Positions 17,075 through 27,586 of a stretch of DNA of 64,000 bases are shown here, one piece after another; the stretch's first letter is position 1; every line of letters begins with the position of its first letter. Origin of the DNA: Rhodobacterales bacterium. GTDB taxonomy: Bacteria > Pseudomonadota > Alphaproteobacteria > Caulobacterales > Hyphomonadaceae. The notes under the pieces were generated by a model. That model was not told the DNA's origin. It saw only the letters and a list, made by a program, of their open reading frames with translations, and searched no databases. Position numbers and translations under genes: made by a program. The stretch spans positions 109,016 to 173,015 of the forward strand of contig JACXUV010000001.1 in the NCBI GenBank assembly GCA_014763715.1. Reading direction: 5' to 3'.

Positions 17075-19810
17075 ATGTCTCCAGCAAAAAATCGCATTCT
17101 GATGGGTGCCGCCATCGCACCGATCGTTTTGTGGCTCTATGCCCAGCCTGCCGCTGCACAGGAGTCCTCCGGCGAGGACGGCGCGAAAGTCGAAGAAACA
17201 GTCACAGTCACCGGCAGCCGCATCAAACGAAAAGACCTGACCAGCGTCGGCCCTGTCACGGTCCTCGACAGCGTCCAGATCGAACAGACCGGCATTTCGA
17301 ACCTCGAAACGCTGCTTCAGCGTCTTCCGTCCTCTGCCGGATTTGGAGGTAACTCCAACAGCGCCTATTGGGTCTCCAATGGCTGGGGCACGCCCCAGAT
17401 CAACCTGCGCGGCCTTGGCGTCAACAGGACCCTGGTCCTTCTGAATGGCCGCAGGCTTGTCTATGGCGGAACCGGGGCGAACAGCGCGGTGGATCTCTCC
17501 ATGATACCCATGTCGCTCGTATCCCGCGTCGAAGTGCTGAAGGACGGCGCGTCGGCAACCTATGGCGCAGACGCCGTTGCCGGCGTGATCAACTTGATCA
17601 CCAAGGAAGGGTATGACGGGTTCGAAGCATCGGCCAAGTATGGCATGACCGATGAAGGGGACGGCGAGGAAACCCTCCTGGAAATGAGCTGGGGCAACTC
17701 AACGCCCGCCGGCGACATCATGTTCAATGTCAGCTATCAGGACAATGGAGCCGCCCCTCTCTGGGACAAGAGCCGCGCGCCTTGCCCCGGTACGCCGACG
17801 CCAAACGGCTTTGTATGCGACGGGCTAAGCTCGTCGACGATCGGTGGCCGCGGTACAGTTCCGGCCGGATATGTCATGCCGGATGGCACGGTCCTGACCG
17901 GACCGACACGGATCAATTTCAACCAGGACCCGAATGGAGATGGCGACTCTTTCCATATCTATGACGGTGCGCTGGACGGGTTCAACTACAACCGCTACTT
18001 CAATGCGTCCAATCCGCTGGAACGCCTGAGCTTTGCGACCTTTGGCACCTATCACCTGACCGAGCATGCCGACCTGTTTGCCGAACTGCTCTATACGAAG
18101 CGCTGGTCAAGCCAGCCGGCCTCTCCGGCGACGCTGGTGAATGTTGCATTCGATGCCTCTCACCCGACCAATCCAACCGGGATCGATTTTGTTCTCGAAC
18201 GCCGCCGTCTGCTCGAAAATGGCGCGCGGACGTTCGAGCAGGAAACCGATACGTTCCGTATCGTTACAGGTGTCAGGGGCTCGCTCGGTGGCTCCTGGAG
18301 CTATGAGGCCGCCCTGAACTGGGGCCGCAATACCGGTTCGGACTCCATTCTCAACAATATCAATACCGGCAGACTCGCCCAGACACTCGATCCCGCAACC
18401 TGCGGAACCGGGGGCATTCCGTGTGCTGACCTGTTCGGATACGGAGACGTCACCCAGGACGTGCTGGACTATATCGTGTTCACCCAAACTGGTCTTGGCG
18501 GAAATGAGCAAAAGGCAATCAGCGCGAGCATGAGCGGCGAGGCCTTCCAGCTTCCGGCCGGACCTGTCGGCGTCGCGTTCGGTGCTGACTGGCGGGAAGA
18601 CAAGGGTTGGCGCAATCCCGACTCTCTCGCGGTTGCCGGCCTGGCGCTCGGAAATCAGGAGGACCCCATCTCCGGATCCACCAAGGCAACCGAGGTCTTC
18701 GCCGAAATCGACGTGCCCCTGTTGAAGGACAAACCCTTCATCGAGGCGCTCGATTTTGACGGTGCGATCCGCTACTCCGACTATGACCTGTTCGGAAGCG
18801 ACACCAATTACAAGGCCGGATTGAACTGGCGGATCAATCCCGCGCTCAAGTTCCGCGGCACCTATACAACTGCCTTCCGCATCCCCAACATACCGGAACT
18901 CTTTGGCGGGGTTTCCGAAGGCAACCTGACGACGGTCGATCCGTGCTCGAACTGGTCATCCCTGTCTCCGTCAAGCAAAATTTACCAGAACTGCCAGGCT
19001 GCCGGGGTACCGACCAATTATGTCCAGCTCGGCAATACGGTCCTGACAGATGCCGGCGGCAACCCGGATCTCCAGCCGGAGTCGGCAGAATCCTTCACCC
19101 TGGGGACGGTCTTCCAGCCAATCGAAGGTCTGTCTCTGACACTCGACTATTTTGACATCCAGATCGACAATGCGATCCGGACCACGCCAGGTTCCACCAA
19201 GCTCCTGTTGTGCTACGAATCCGTCAACCTGTCGCACGAGTTCTGTGGCCCGCAGCATCACACCCGCAACCCGCTCAATGGTGACGTCAATTATCTCTCC
19301 ACGCAGAACGCCAATACCGGTAGCGAGACGATGAAGGGCCTGGACATTGGCGTCGTCTACTCTTTCGAGAAGTTTGGCCTCGACCACGCGCTTGATCTGA
19401 AAGCGACCTATCTCTCCGAATATGAGACGGTCGCGTTTGATGGCGACACACCGACGGTCATCGACGGCCATATCGGCGGCGGGAATGGCGGCTATCCGAA
19501 CTGGCGCGCTGTCGGATCGTGGACGACCACGGCCCGGAAATGGAGCGGAACCTATTCCGTTCAGATGATCGGCGAAGGCGATGATTTCTATGCCACCTCC
19601 GGTCCGGGCTCCAGTATTCCCGCCCAGTTCTACCACAATGCACAGCTGTCATATGATCTCAGCGACGCGCTTCGCCTGAGTGTCGGGATTGACAATATCT
19701 TCCAGAATGACCCGCCCTTCGTGGCCAGCTGGACGGACGGCAATACCGATACGATGACCTATGACCTGCTCGGTCGGCGCGGTTATCTGCGTGTGACCTA
19801 CAGACGATAG
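17075..19810 (+). CDS. TonB-dependent outer-membrane receptor
   Basis: A 911-residue protein with a signal peptide (to about residue 28, PAAAQESS), a TonB-box-like ETVTVTGSRIKR (about 38-49), plug domain (about 55-175, with INLRGLGVNRTLVLLNGRR and RVEVLKDGASATYGADAVAGVIN) and a 22-strand barrel ending GYLRVTYRR. It has no N-terminal STN signalling domain. The ligand is unknown. The following PepSY and ferredoxin-flavin reductase genes suggest a metal chelate that is reduced after uptake, although a strong terminator lies between the receptor and those genes. Confidence 0.92.
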   Translation: MSPAKNRILMGAAIAPIVLWLYAQPAAAQESSGEDGAKVEETVTVTGSRIKRKDLTSVGPVTVLDSVQIEQTGISNLETLLQRLPSSAGFGGNSNSAYWVSNGWGTPQINLRGLGVNRTLVLLNGRRLVYGGTGANSAVDLSMIPMSLVSRVEVLKDGASATYGADAVAGVINLITKEGYDGFEASAKYGMTDEGDGEETLLEMSWGNSTPAGDIMFNVSYQDNGAAPLWDKSRAPCPGTPTPNGFVCDGLSSSTIGGRGTVPAGYVMPDGTVLTGPTRINFNQDPNGDGDSFHIYDGALDGFNYNRYFNASNPLERLSFATFGTYHLTEHADLFAELLYTKRWSSQPASPATLVNVAFDASHPTNPTGIDFVLERRRLLENGARTFEQETDTFRIVTGVRGSLGGSWSYEAALNWGRNTGSDSILNNINTGRLAQTLDPATCGTGGIPCADLFGYGDVTQDVLDYIVFTQTGLGGNEQKAISASMSGEAFQLPAGPVGVAFGADWREDKGWRNPDSLAVAGLALGNQEDPISGSTKATEVFAEIDVPLLKDKPFIEALDFDGAIRYSDYDLFGSDTNYKAGLNWRINPALKFRGTYTTAFRIPNIPELFGGVSEGNLTTVDPCSNWSSLSPSSKIYQNCQAAGVPTNYVQLGNTVLTDAGGNPDLQPESAESFTLGTVFQPIEGLSLTLDYFDIQIDNAIRTTPGSTKLLLCYESVNLSHEFCGPQHHTRNPLNGDVNYLSTQNANTGSETMKGLDIGVVYSFEKFGLDHALDLKATYLSEYETVAFDGDTPTVIDGHIGGGNGGYPNWRAVGSWTTTARKWSGTYSVQMIGEGDDFYATSGPGSSIPAQFYHNAQLSYDLSDALRLSVGIDNIFQNDPPFVASWTDGNTDTMTYDLLGRRGYLRVTYRR

Positions 19811-19822
19811 CGCAGGCTTTCA

Positions 19823-19865
19823 GGACCCCCATCGGCAGGCTGCCTACCGATGGGGGTCCGGTTTT
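19823..19865 (+). terminator. Strong intrinsic terminator after the TonB receptor
   Basis: A perfect 13-bp stem (GGACCCCCATCGG / CCGATGGGGGTCC) with an 11-nt loop is followed by GGTTTT. It lies 12 bp after the receptor stop codon and would reduce read-through into the PepSY genes. Confidence 0.9.
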
Positions 19866-19901
19866 CCCCTTCCCATACCGGATCAATGTGAGGTGCCGGC
19901 C

Positions 19902-20615
19902 ATGGCCAGAGCAATCGCCTTCAATGTACGCCAGTGGCACAAGTGGGTTTCGCTGTTTGTCGGAATACAGGCCATGCTCTGGCTGGCATCCGGCCTCTAC
20001 ATGGTGATCATCAACCTGAACTTCATTCATGGTGATCATCTCGTCCGCAACATGTCCGATACGCTACCGCCGGGCTACACGCCGGGCTTCGGATTCGAAG
20101 AGGTCATGTCAAGCTATCCGCAAGCTGAACTGATTTCCCTCGAAACATGGCTCGGCAAGCCGTATTACCGTGTCCAGACGATTGATGGCCGGGTCCTTGT
20201 TGATGCGCAGACCGGAATCCAGCGGTCTCCTCTCGACCGGACCGACGCGATCGCCGTTGCCCAATACCACTATGCCCGCCCGGGCGAGGCAAAATCCGCG
20301 CAGTTGCTCGTGGATCAGGCCAATGCGCCAAGCGAAATACAGGGCCGAAAGCTGCCTCTGTGGAGAATCGATTTCGAGGACCCGGGCAGGACGTCCTTCT
20401 ACGTCTCACCGGACGATGGGGCGCTTGTTACCCGGCGGCACGATTATTGGCGGATTTTCGATTTCGTATGGATGCTGCACATCATGGACTACAAGGACAG
20501 GGCCGATGTGAACAACACACTCCTGCGCGCATTTGCCGGTCTTGGACTCATCCTCTCGATTGCAGGTATCTGGTTGCTCTGGTTCAGCTTCAAACACCGC
20601 CGCGGAGTCCGTTGA
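19902..20615 (+). CDS. PepSY-domain membrane protein
   Basis: About 237 residues with an N-terminal membrane helix (WHKWVSLFVGIQAMLWLASGLYMVII), a periplasmic PepSY-type region and a C-terminal helix (AFAGLGLILSIAGIWLLWF). The WRIDFEDPGRTSFYVSPDDGALVTRR stretch is typical of PepSY_TM proteins, which include proposed iron-siderophore reductases. ATG 19902 is chosen; a GTG three codons upstream is possible. It ends 3 bp before the next gene, which has the same N-terminal architecture, so the two likely act as a pair. Confidence 0.8.
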   Translation: MARAIAFNVRQWHKWVSLFVGIQAMLWLASGLYMVIINLNFIHGDHLVRNMSDTLPPGYTPGFGFEEVMSSYPQAELISLETWLGKPYYRVQTIDGRVLVDAQTGIQRSPLDRTDAIAVAQYHYARPGEAKSAQLLVDQANAPSEIQGRKLPLWRIDFEDPGRTSFYVSPDDGALVTRRHDYWRIFDFVWMLHIMDYKDRADVNNTLLRAFAGLGLILSIAGIWLLWFSFKHRRGVR

Positions 20616-20618
20616 CCC

Positions 20619-22457
20619 ATGACAATCATTCGGGAAGTTCATAAATGGATTGGCCTTCTGCTCGGACTGCAGTTGCTGCTGTGGATGTTCAGTGGTCTGG
20701 GCATGGCCATTCTGCCGCACGCGAAGGTCGCCGGCGACCATCACAGGGTGGATTCAGAACCAGGACTGCTTCTGGCGGAGGTTACTGAGCAGATCGCTCC
20801 GCCACTATCCGGGAGTGCTTCGGATGTCCGCCGGGTCGAATTGCGCCTCCTCTCAGATCGAGCCGTCTTCCAGGTCGATACCGGAGGGGGGGCATACCTT
20901 TTGGACGCAGCAAGTGGATCCCCGATTGCGATCGATGAAAGCGGTGCCCGGCAAATTGCGGCGCGCGATTATTCCGGCGATGCAGGAATTTCGACCGTCA
21001 GACATCTCGAACATCCGACGCTGGAGATCAGGGACCATGCCGGCCCCGCCTGGCAAGTCAACTTCAGTGATCCGGAACGTACAAGCCTCTATGTGTCTGC
21101 CGAAACGGGCGACATACTTGAAAGGCGGAACAATTACTGGCGAACATTCGATACGCTCTGGATGCTCCACATCATGGACTATTCCAATAGGTCGAACTTC
21201 AACAATCCACTCGTCATCCTGTCGGCCCTTATCCTTTTCTGGCTCGGCCTGAGCGGCCTTGTGCTCTGGTGGGACAGCTTCCACCGGGAGGATTTCCGCG
21301 CCATCGTCTCCCGCTTGACCGGCAAGAAACCGGTCCTCCTGTCCGTGGCAAGCCCGAGCGGGGACCTGCTGAAGACTGTCCGAACCCCGGGACACCAGAC
21401 CCTTTACGCCGCACTGGAGGCTGAAGGCTATGCACTTCCCTCTTCGTGTGGAGGGGGCGGGTCCTGCGGGCTCTGCAAGATCAAGACGAGTCCTGATTCG
21501 CCGGCAACAGCCGCCGATCGCAGGCAGATACCGGAAGCGGATCTTGACCGGGGTGTCCGGCTGGCCTGCCAGCATCGTCTGTCATCTGACGTGTCCGTCA
21601 CGCTTCCCGACGGCCTGCTTGACGCGAGACGCCTTGACGGCGAAGTCGTCTCTTCCAGACGTCTCACGCCGGACATGTTTGAAATTCGCATCGCCCTTCC
21701 GGCGCCCCTGGAATTTCGCTCTGGCAGCTATATCGAAGTGGAAATTCCGCCCTACAGTACGGACCTGGACCAGATCAACCTTCCGGATCCGGTCAAATCG
21801 CTGTGGCGGACATCCGGAACGGACGAGCGCATCCAGTCCGCTCGTCCGCTCGTTCGCACCTATTCCCTTGCCAATGCGCCAGGCGAGACCGGCAGCGAAG
21901 TGACGCTGAATGTCCGCCTCGTTCTGGCAGGTCCCGAACATGCCGGAGCGCCCGTTGGTCTCGGATCGGCCTATATGACCTCGCGCCGACCGGGCGATAC
22001 CCTTTCCCTGAAGGGCCCGCTCGGGGATTTCCATGTGGGCGAGCACGAGGAAGAGCGTGTCTTTATCGGCGGCGGTGCCGGCATTGCCCCCCTGCGCTCG
22101 ATGATCCGGAACCAGTTGCTCAACAAGGGTTCGACGTCCCGGATGTGGCTCTGGTACGGCGCAAGAACCCCGGAGGCGCTGGCATACCGGGAGGAATTCG
22201 AGCAATTGGCCACGGACTTCGACAATTTTTCATGGCAAGTCGCACTCTCGCATCTGGAGCCTCACCAGGAATGGGAAGGGCACAAGGGGTGGATCCACGA
22301 GATCTTCCGGGACAATTTTCTCGCCACACACCCGGACCCCGGGCGCTGCAGCTTCTACGTATGCGGACCGCCGCCTATGCTGGAGGCCGTTCTCAACCTG
22401 CTGCGAGGAGCGGGAATCAGGGAAGAAAAGATTGCATTTGATGATTTTGGCATCTGA
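20619..22457 (+). CDS. PepSY membrane domain fused to NqrF-like ferredoxin/FAD/NAD reductase
   Basis: A 612-residue fusion. Residues about 1-225 repeat the PepSY layout of the preceding gene (helices about 10-32 and 197-218, WMLHIMDYSNR between). Residues about 238-335 form a plant-type 2Fe-2S ferredoxin domain with cysteines at about 277, 283, 286 and 317 (PSSCGGGGSCGLCK ... LACQH), as in the NqrF subunit of sodium-pumping NADH:quinone reductase. The FAD motif RTYSLAN (about 411-417) and NAD motifs FIGGGAGIAP and FYVCGPPPML follow. The design suggests NADH electrons passed to a periplasmic acceptor through the PepSY membrane part. No other Nqr subunits are nearby. Confidence 0.87.
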   Translation: MTIIREVHKWIGLLLGLQLLLWMFSGLGMAILPHAKVAGDHHRVDSEPGLLLAEVTEQIAPPLSGSASDVRRVELRLLSDRAVFQVDTGGGAYLLDAASGSPIAIDESGARQIAARDYSGDAGISTVRHLEHPTLEIRDHAGPAWQVNFSDPERTSLYVSAETGDILERRNNYWRTFDTLWMLHIMDYSNRSNFNNPLVILSALILFWLGLSGLVLWWDSFHREDFRAIVSRLTGKKPVLLSVASPSGDLLKTVRTPGHQTLYAALEAEGYALPSSCGGGGSCGLCKIKTSPDSPATAADRRQIPEADLDRGVRLACQHRLSSDVSVTLPDGLLDARRLDGEVVSSRRLTPDMFEIRIALPAPLEFRSGSYIEVEIPPYSTDLDQINLPDPVKSLWRTSGTDERIQSARPLVRTYSLANAPGETGSEVTLNVRLVLAGPEHAGAPVGLGSAYMTSRRPGDTLSLKGPLGDFHVGEHEEERVFIGGGAGIAPLRSMIRNQLLNKGSTSRMWLWYGARTPEALAYREEFEQLATDFDNFSWQVALSHLEPHQEWEGHKGWIHEIFRDNFLATHPDPGRCSFYVCGPPPMLEAVLNLLRGAGIREEKIAFDDFGI

Positions 22458-22767
22458 TCCGGCTCACTCTCCAGCCCGGGGCGGCAATATTTCGGCCCTG
22501 CAGCTCCCGCAGCCCGCAGCGCCGGATTAGCCCGGCCCGACAACACATGACAGATAGCCCTGGCCTCTTCCGCGCGTGCGATCATGGCGCCTTGTGCCTG
22601 AAAGCACTTGAATCCTGACGCTCTTGGATGGAAAGGACACCTGCACTGGACACCGCGGAGGCTGTACTTGTCACATTCTTTGCTCCTGCCTGCCACCCGA
22701 AGTGTTCCCTGTCACCCGCACGCCGACGTCGATCAGCCGGCCCTTTTGAAGAACCTGGATAATACAG
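22458..22767 (+). other. Non-coding gap upstream of a GntR regulator
   Basis: This 310-bp stretch shows no supported gene, terminator or repeat. It should carry the promoter of the GntR gene. I see no copy of the TATGTATATACATA palindrome found in the hut promoter region. Confidence 0.5.
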
Positions 22768-23475
22768 ATGTCACCTGCCCCACTCTATGAACAGATCAAG
22801 CAGCATATCACTGATCTGATCGAAACCGGTGAACTGGGCCCGAATGACCGCCTGCCGTCCGAGACGGATCTGGCAGCGGAATTTCAGGTCGCCCGGATGA
22901 CCGTTCACCGCGCCATCAAGGAACTCAAGGATTCAGGGGTCGTGACCCGAATCGCAGGTGTGGGCACATTTGTCGCTGAAACCCAGTCGAGCGGGCAATT
23001 GATTGCGGTCAACAACATTGCCGATGAGATCCGCTCACGGAACAGCGCCTACTCAGCCGTGATGGTTCAGAATGCAAGAGAGCGGGCCTCTAGAGCCGTT
23101 GCGCAACAACTGGAGATCGACCCGGGCTCACCGGTATTCCACTCGATCGTTGTCCACATGGAGAATGGGACTCCCCTTCAGCTGGAAGAGTGTTTCGTGC
23201 CGCAATGCCTGTTGCCAGGATATGGCGATGTGGATTTCAGCCGGACAACGCCAAACGAATATCTGATGAAACATGCCCCGCTCCAGAAATTCGAGCACAG
23301 GGTCAAATCCGTACTAGCCGAACCGGACGTGCGCAAACTTCTGAGGATCAACAAGGATGAACCCTGCCTAGTCCTGTTGCGCCGTACATGGAGCCGTCGG
23401 CGAGTCGTCTCCTTTGCCCGCATGACGTATCCAGGTTCGCGCTACGAATTTCTCGATCGTGTCGCCTCCGCCTGA
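22768..23475 (+). CDS. GntR family regulator, HutC/UTRA type
   Basis: A 235-residue protein with an N-terminal winged helix (APLYEQIKQHITDLIETGELGPNDRLPSETDLAAEFQVARMTVHRAIKEL, about residues 4-52) and a C-terminal UTRA ligand-binding domain (about 75-230). UTRA regulators of this branch respond to urocanate, amino sugars or related compounds. It is convergent with hutU, 115 bp apart, and differs from the second HutC-like protein encoded at 30211-30912, so the locus has two such regulators. Its target could be hut or the upstream PepSY genes. Confidence 0.85.
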   Translation: MSPAPLYEQIKQHITDLIETGELGPNDRLPSETDLAAEFQVARMTVHRAIKELKDSGVVTRIAGVGTFVAETQSSGQLIAVNNIADEIRSRNSAYSAVMVQNARERASRAVAQQLEIDPGSPVFHSIVVHMENGTPLQLEECFVPQCLLPGYGDVDFSRTTPNEYLMKHAPLQKFEHRVKSVLAEPDVRKLLRINKDEPCLVLLRRTWSRRRVVSFARMTYPGSRYEFLDRVASA

Positions 23476-23590
23476 AAGGGCTGAAGGCGATCCATCGCCG
23501 TCGTTGAGGGACCGAACCGGGCAGGCCTGCCGGGCCCGTTCAGCCCCTCCTTGCATGCCGCTTCCCGACCTGGCCGCCAAGAGTGATTGC

Positions 23591-25255
23591 CTACAGGATG
23601 CCAGGAAGGTCCAGCTCATACTCGCGCGCGCAGTCGAGGGCGGACTGGTAACCGGCATCGGCATGACGCATCACGCCGGTCGCCGGGTCGTTCCACAGGA
23701 CGCGGGCAATCCGCCGGTCGGCGCTTTCCGTGCCGTCGCAACAGACCACCATGCCCGCATGTTGCGAAAAGCCCATGCCCACACCGCCGCCATGATGCAG
23801 CGAGACCCAGGTCGCCCCGGATGCGGTATTGAGGAGCGCATTCAGAAGCGGCCAGTCGGATACAGCATCCGATCCATCCCGCATGCCTTCCGTTTCCCGG
23901 TTCGGTGACGCGACAGAGCCGGAATCCAGATGGTCGCGGCCGATAACGATGGGGGCGGACAATTCTCCCTTTCGCACCATCTCGTTGAAGGCAAGACCTA
24001 GTCTGTGCCTGACCCCAAGCCCGACCCAGCAGATCCGCGCTGGCAGCCCCTGGAACGAAATGCGGCTTCGCGCCATGTCGAGCCAGTTGTGCAGGTGCGG
24101 ATCATTGACAAGTTCCCGAACTTTCGCGTCGGTCTTGTAGATATCTTCCGGATCCCCCGACAGGGCGCACCAGCGGAAGGGCCCGATGCCACGGCAGAAG
24201 AGAGGCCGGATATAGGCAGGTACAAATCCGGGGAAGTCGAATGCAGTGGAAAGCCCCTCTTCCTTTGCGACCTGCCGGATATTGTTGCCATAGTCGAACG
24301 TCGGGACACCGGCATCCCAGAAATTCACCATGGCCTCCACATGTGCCTTCATACTCGCACGTGCGGCAAGTTCGACGGCCTTCGGGTCGCTTTCCTGACG
24401 TTCACGCCACTCGGCAACACTCCATCCCTGCGGCAGATAGCCATGAACCGGATCATGCGCGCTGGTCTGATCGGTTACCATGTCCGGCCGGACACCGCGG
24501 TCGAATATTTCCTGGAATATGTCGGCGGCGTTACCAATCAGGCCGACCGACTTCGCTTCACCGGCCGCTGTCCATTTCGCAATCAGGTCGAGCGCCTCAT
24601 CGAGCGAATGAGTCTTGTGGTCGACATACCCCGTTCTCAGGCGAAAATCGACACGCGTCTCATCGCATTCCACAGCCAGGCAAGAGGCGCCCGCCATGAC
24701 CGCGGCCAGGGGTTGGGCGCCCCCCATGCCTCCAAGACCGCCCGTCAGGATCCAGCGCCCCGACAGCTCGCCGCCATAATGCTGGCGGCCCGCCTCCATG
24801 AAGGTTTCGTACGTACCCTGCACGATCCCCTGGGACCCGATATAGATCCACGAGCCAGCCGTCATCTGGCCGTACATGGCCAGCCCCTTCCGGTCCAGTT
24901 CGTTGAAATGATCCCAATTGGCCCAGTGGGGCACCAGGTTCGAATTCGCGATCAAGACGCGCGGTGCGTCCTCATGCGTCCGGAAAACGCCGACAGGCTT
25001 GCCGGACTGAACAAGGAGCGTTTCATTGTCTTCAAGACGCTGGAGCGTCTCGACAATGCAGTCAAAATCCTTCCATGTCCGGGCAGCCCGCCCAATCCCG
25101 CCATAGACGACAAGTTCGTGCGGGTTTTCTGCCACATCGGGATGAAGATTGTTCATCAGCATGCGCATTGGTGCTTCCGTCTGCCAGCTTCTTGCGGTGA
25201 TCTCCTTTCCCGTGGGCGGAAATACATCGCGCTGATTGTGCCGGTTATTATTCAT
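23591..25255 (-). CDS. hutU: Urocanate hydratase
   Basis: A 554-residue urocanase, starting [24 protein letters not shown] and containing [13 protein letters not shown] and the NAD-binding region [13 protein letters not shown]. It converts urocanate to 4-imidazolone-5-propionate, the second step of histidine breakdown, with tightly bound NAD+. Length is normal. The start at 25255 lies inside the end of hutG (8-bp overlap); an in-frame upstream start would intrude further into hutG. It is the last gene of the minus-strand hut operon. Confidence 0.96.
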   Translation of the reverse strand: MNNNRHNQRDVFPPTGKEITARSWQTEAPMRMLMNNLHPDVAENPHELVVYGGIGRAARTWKDFDCIVETLQRLEDNETLLVQSGKPVGVFRTHEDAPRVLIANSNLVPHWANWDHFNELDRKGLAMYGQMTAGSWIYIGSQGIVQGTYETFMEAGRQHYGGELSGRWILTGGLGGMGGAQPLAAVMAGASCLAVECDETRVDFRLRTGYVDHKTHSLDEALDLIAKWTAAGEAKSVGLIGNAADIFQEIFDRGVRPDMVTDQTSAHDPVHGYLPQGWSVAEWRERQESDPKAVELAARASMKAHVEAMVNFWDAGVPTFDYGNNIRQVAKEEGLSTAFDFPGFVPAYIRPLFCRGIGPFRWCALSGDPEDIYKTDAKVRELVNDPHLHNWLDMARSRISFQGLPARICWVGLGVRHRLGLAFNEMVRKGELSAPIVIGRDHLDSGSVASPNRETEGMRDGSDAVSDWPLLNALLNTASGATWVSLHHGGGVGMGFSQHAGMVVCCDGTESADRRIARVLWNDPATGVMRHADAGYQSALDCAREYELDLPGIL

Positions 25256-26051
25256 GGCTTTGTCCCATTTCGGTCGTTGCATCTTCAATGGCTCTGAGTA
25301 TCCCTCTCAGATGACTGCGCAGGCGTTCCGCCTTCGCAGAGTCATATTCAAATGGCACACACTCGCTTGCGAGATAGTTTGCCTGGGCCAGTTCGATCTG
25401 GATCGCATGGACCCCTTTGCCGGGGCGGCCATAATGGCGGGTTGTCCACCCCCCCCGGAACCGCCCGTCGCGGACAAATGTGTAATCCCTCCCGTTCCGG
25501 CACGCGTTCACGGCGGCTTCCGCAATGCGCTCGTCGCACGAAGTTCCGAGATTGGTACCAAGATTGATGTCCGGAAGCACCCCATCGAACAGGAAAGGGA
25601 TCCGGGATCGGATCGAGTGACAGTCCACCAGGACGGCGAGACCATGCTTGCGATGCACCCGCTCCAGTTCCCCGGCCAGCGCGGCATGATAGGGATGGTG
25701 CCAGGCTGCAAGACGGGCTTCGATATCTGTGCGCCCGGGCGCCTCCGCCCAGATTGCGTTCCCGTCAAAATCCGTCATCGGAACAAGGTCGGTCGTGTTC
25801 GCGCCGTCATAGAGCGGGCTTCCGTCCGGATCCCTGTTCGCGTCGATCAGGTATCTGTGAAAGTTTGCCCTGACGGCAGTCGCATCCGGCAATAAATCAG
25901 CATACAGCCTGTCCGCATGCCAATCGGTATCAGCAAGGGAACGGGCCAGCGGCCGCAGGTTTGCGTAAATATCGGGCGGCAGGTATGTCCCGCTGTGCGG
26001 AACGCCAAGGACGATCGCGCCCTCTCCAGACTTGATATCGACGGGTCTCAT
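25248..26051 (-). CDS. hutG: N-formylglutamate deformylase (N-formylglutamate amidohydrolase)
   Basis: A 267-residue N-formylglutamate amidohydrolase family protein with the metal-site motifs VPHSGTYLP near the N-terminus, VDCHS in the middle and HAIQIEL near the end. It releases glutamate and formate from N-formylglutamate, the last step of the five-step histidine pathway whose preceding step is done by HutF, also encoded here. The start ATG overlaps the hutH stop by ATGA. It is a deformylase of the Pseudomonas type, not the arginase-like formiminoglutamase. Confidence 0.93.
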   Translation of the reverse strand: MRPVDIKSGEGAIVLGVPHSGTYLPPDIYANLRPLARSLADTDWHADRLYADLLPDATAVRANFHRYLIDANRDPDGSPLYDGANTTDLVPMTDFDGNAIWAEAPGRTDIEARLAAWHHPYHAALAGELERVHRKHGLAVLVDCHSIRSRIPFLFDGVLPDINLGTNLGTSCDERIAEAAVNACRNGRDYTFVRDGRFRGGWTTRHYGRPGKGVHAIQIELAQANYLASECVPFEYDSAKAERLRSHLRGILRAIEDATTEMGQSHE

Positions 26052-27586
26052 GCAGCAACCCCGTCTACACTTTCGGGCAGTCCTGCTGCCCGCGACAGGG
26101 CTGCGTCCCGCACAAGGGTATTCATTTCTGCAAGATCCGGCGCCAGAAACCGGTCTTCGTCCAGTCTCGGAACCCTCGCCCGGATTGCAGCGAGAACATC
26201 CCTCAATGCGGGGCTGGTCCTCAGCGGTTCGCGAAACTCCACGCTTTGCGCCGCGCAAAGAAATTCCACCGACAGGATCATGCTGAGATTCCGGTTCATC
26301 CTGCCAAGCCGGCGCGCGCCATGGGCCGCCATGGACACGTGGTCCTCCTGGTTTGCGGAAGTGGGCGTGGAATCGGTCGAACACGGATTTGCGATGTGCT
26401 TGTTTTCGCTCATGAGAGCTGCTGACGTGACCTCGGCGATCATCATGCCGGAATTCAGCCCGGGAGCCCGGGTCAGGAATGGCGGCAAGTGGAAGGACAG
26501 GGCCGGGTCGACCATGACTGCGATCCGCCGCTGCGCGATGGCGCCGATTTCGGCGATCGCCAATGCGATCATGTCCGCCGCGAACGCGACCGGTTCGGCA
26601 TGGAAGTTTCCGCCCGAAACGATTTCGTTCCGCTCGACCAGGACAAGCGGATTGTCGGATACGGCGTTGGCTTCGATCTCCAGCGTCCGTCCCACCATGT
26701 CGAGAAGGTCCAGCGCGGCGCCAGTCACCTGCGGCTGGCATCGGATGCAATAGGGATCCTGGACCCGTCCATCCCCTTCGCGATGGCTGTCCCGGATTTC
26801 CGACCCCTCAATGATGTCACGGATCGCCCGCGCAACGCGCTTTTGTCCGGGATGGCCCCGCAACTCGTGTATTTCCGCAAGGAATGGCGCTGTCGACCCC
26901 ATGACCGCATCTGTCGAGAGCGCGGAGGAAACAAGGGATTGCAGCAGGTTCCGTTTGGCATCGAACAATCCCGCAAGCGCGCAGGCCGTTGAAAACTGCG
27001 TTCCATTGATCAGGCCCAGGCCTTCCTTGGCACCGAATTCCACGGGCGACAGGCCCGCTGCCTCCAGGCCCACCCTGGCCGGCATCCGGCGCCCCTGAAA
27101 GAAGACTTCCCCCTCTCCCATCATCGCCGCCGCCATATGCGCCAGCGGCGCCAGATCACCAGATGCCCCGACAGAGCCCTGCTCGGGGATGATGGGCAGG
27201 ACGCCTTCGCTGACCATTCTCTCGATCAGCACCGCGACCTGCCAGGATACACCAGACGCACCGCGGCCGATCGACAGGAGTTTCAGCACCATCATGAGCC
27301 TCACGGTGGCAGGCTCCAGCGGGTCACCAACACCACAGCAATGGGACAGGACAAGGTTGCGCTGCAGCCTGGCCGTGTCGGCCGGTGCAATCTTGATGCT
27401 GGCAAGTTTTCCAAAGCCGGTGTTCACACCATAAATCGCCTGCTCGCCTTCAGCTGCCCGCGCGACCACGTCTGCGGCCCGGTCGACATCCTTGCGGGCC
27501 CGCTCAGCCAGCCTGACAGGCACGTCCGAGCGCCAGATATTTTCCAGCGCCGCCAGACCCGTGGCGCCAGGTTCCAGGACAATCAT
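26048..27586 (-). CDS. hutH: Histidine ammonia-lyase
   Basis: A 512-residue histidase with the MIO-forming Ala-Ser-Gly triad in [15 protein letters not shown] (about residues 137-151), plus [12 protein letters not shown] and SDNPLV typical of the aromatic amino acid lyase family. It removes ammonia from histidine to give urocanate. The start [11 protein letters not shown] overlaps the hutI stop by ATGA, and the end overlaps hutG by 4 bp, so translation is coupled. Confidence 0.96.
   Translation of the reverse strand: MIVLEPGATGLAALENIWRSDVPVRLAERARKDVDRAADVVARAAEGEQAIYGVNTGFGKLASIKIAPADTARLQRNLVLSHCCGVGDPLEPATVRLMMVLKLLSIGRGASGVSWQVAVLIERMVSEGVLPIIPEQGSVGASGDLAPLAHMAAAMMGEGEVFFQGRRMPARVGLEAAGLSPVEFGAKEGLGLINGTQFSTACALAGLFDAKRNLLQSLVSSALSTDAVMGSTAPFLAEIHELRGHPGQKRVARAIRDIIEGSEIRDSHREGDGRVQDPYCIRCQPQVTGAALDLLDMVGRTLEIEANAVSDNPLVLVERNEIVSGGNFHAEPVAFAADMIALAIAEIGAIAQRRIAVMVDPALSFHLPPFLTRAPGLNSGMMIAEVTSAALMSENKHIANPCSTDSTPTSANQEDHVSMAAHGARRLGRMNRNLSMILSVEFLCAAQSVEFREPLRTSPALRDVLAAIRARVPRLDEDRFLAPDLAEMNTLVRDAALSRAAGLPESVDGVAA

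Noticed and set aside
24005..25297. Plus-strand open frame of 430 codons
   Set aside because: It is antisense to hutU, whose identity is certain; no family motif.
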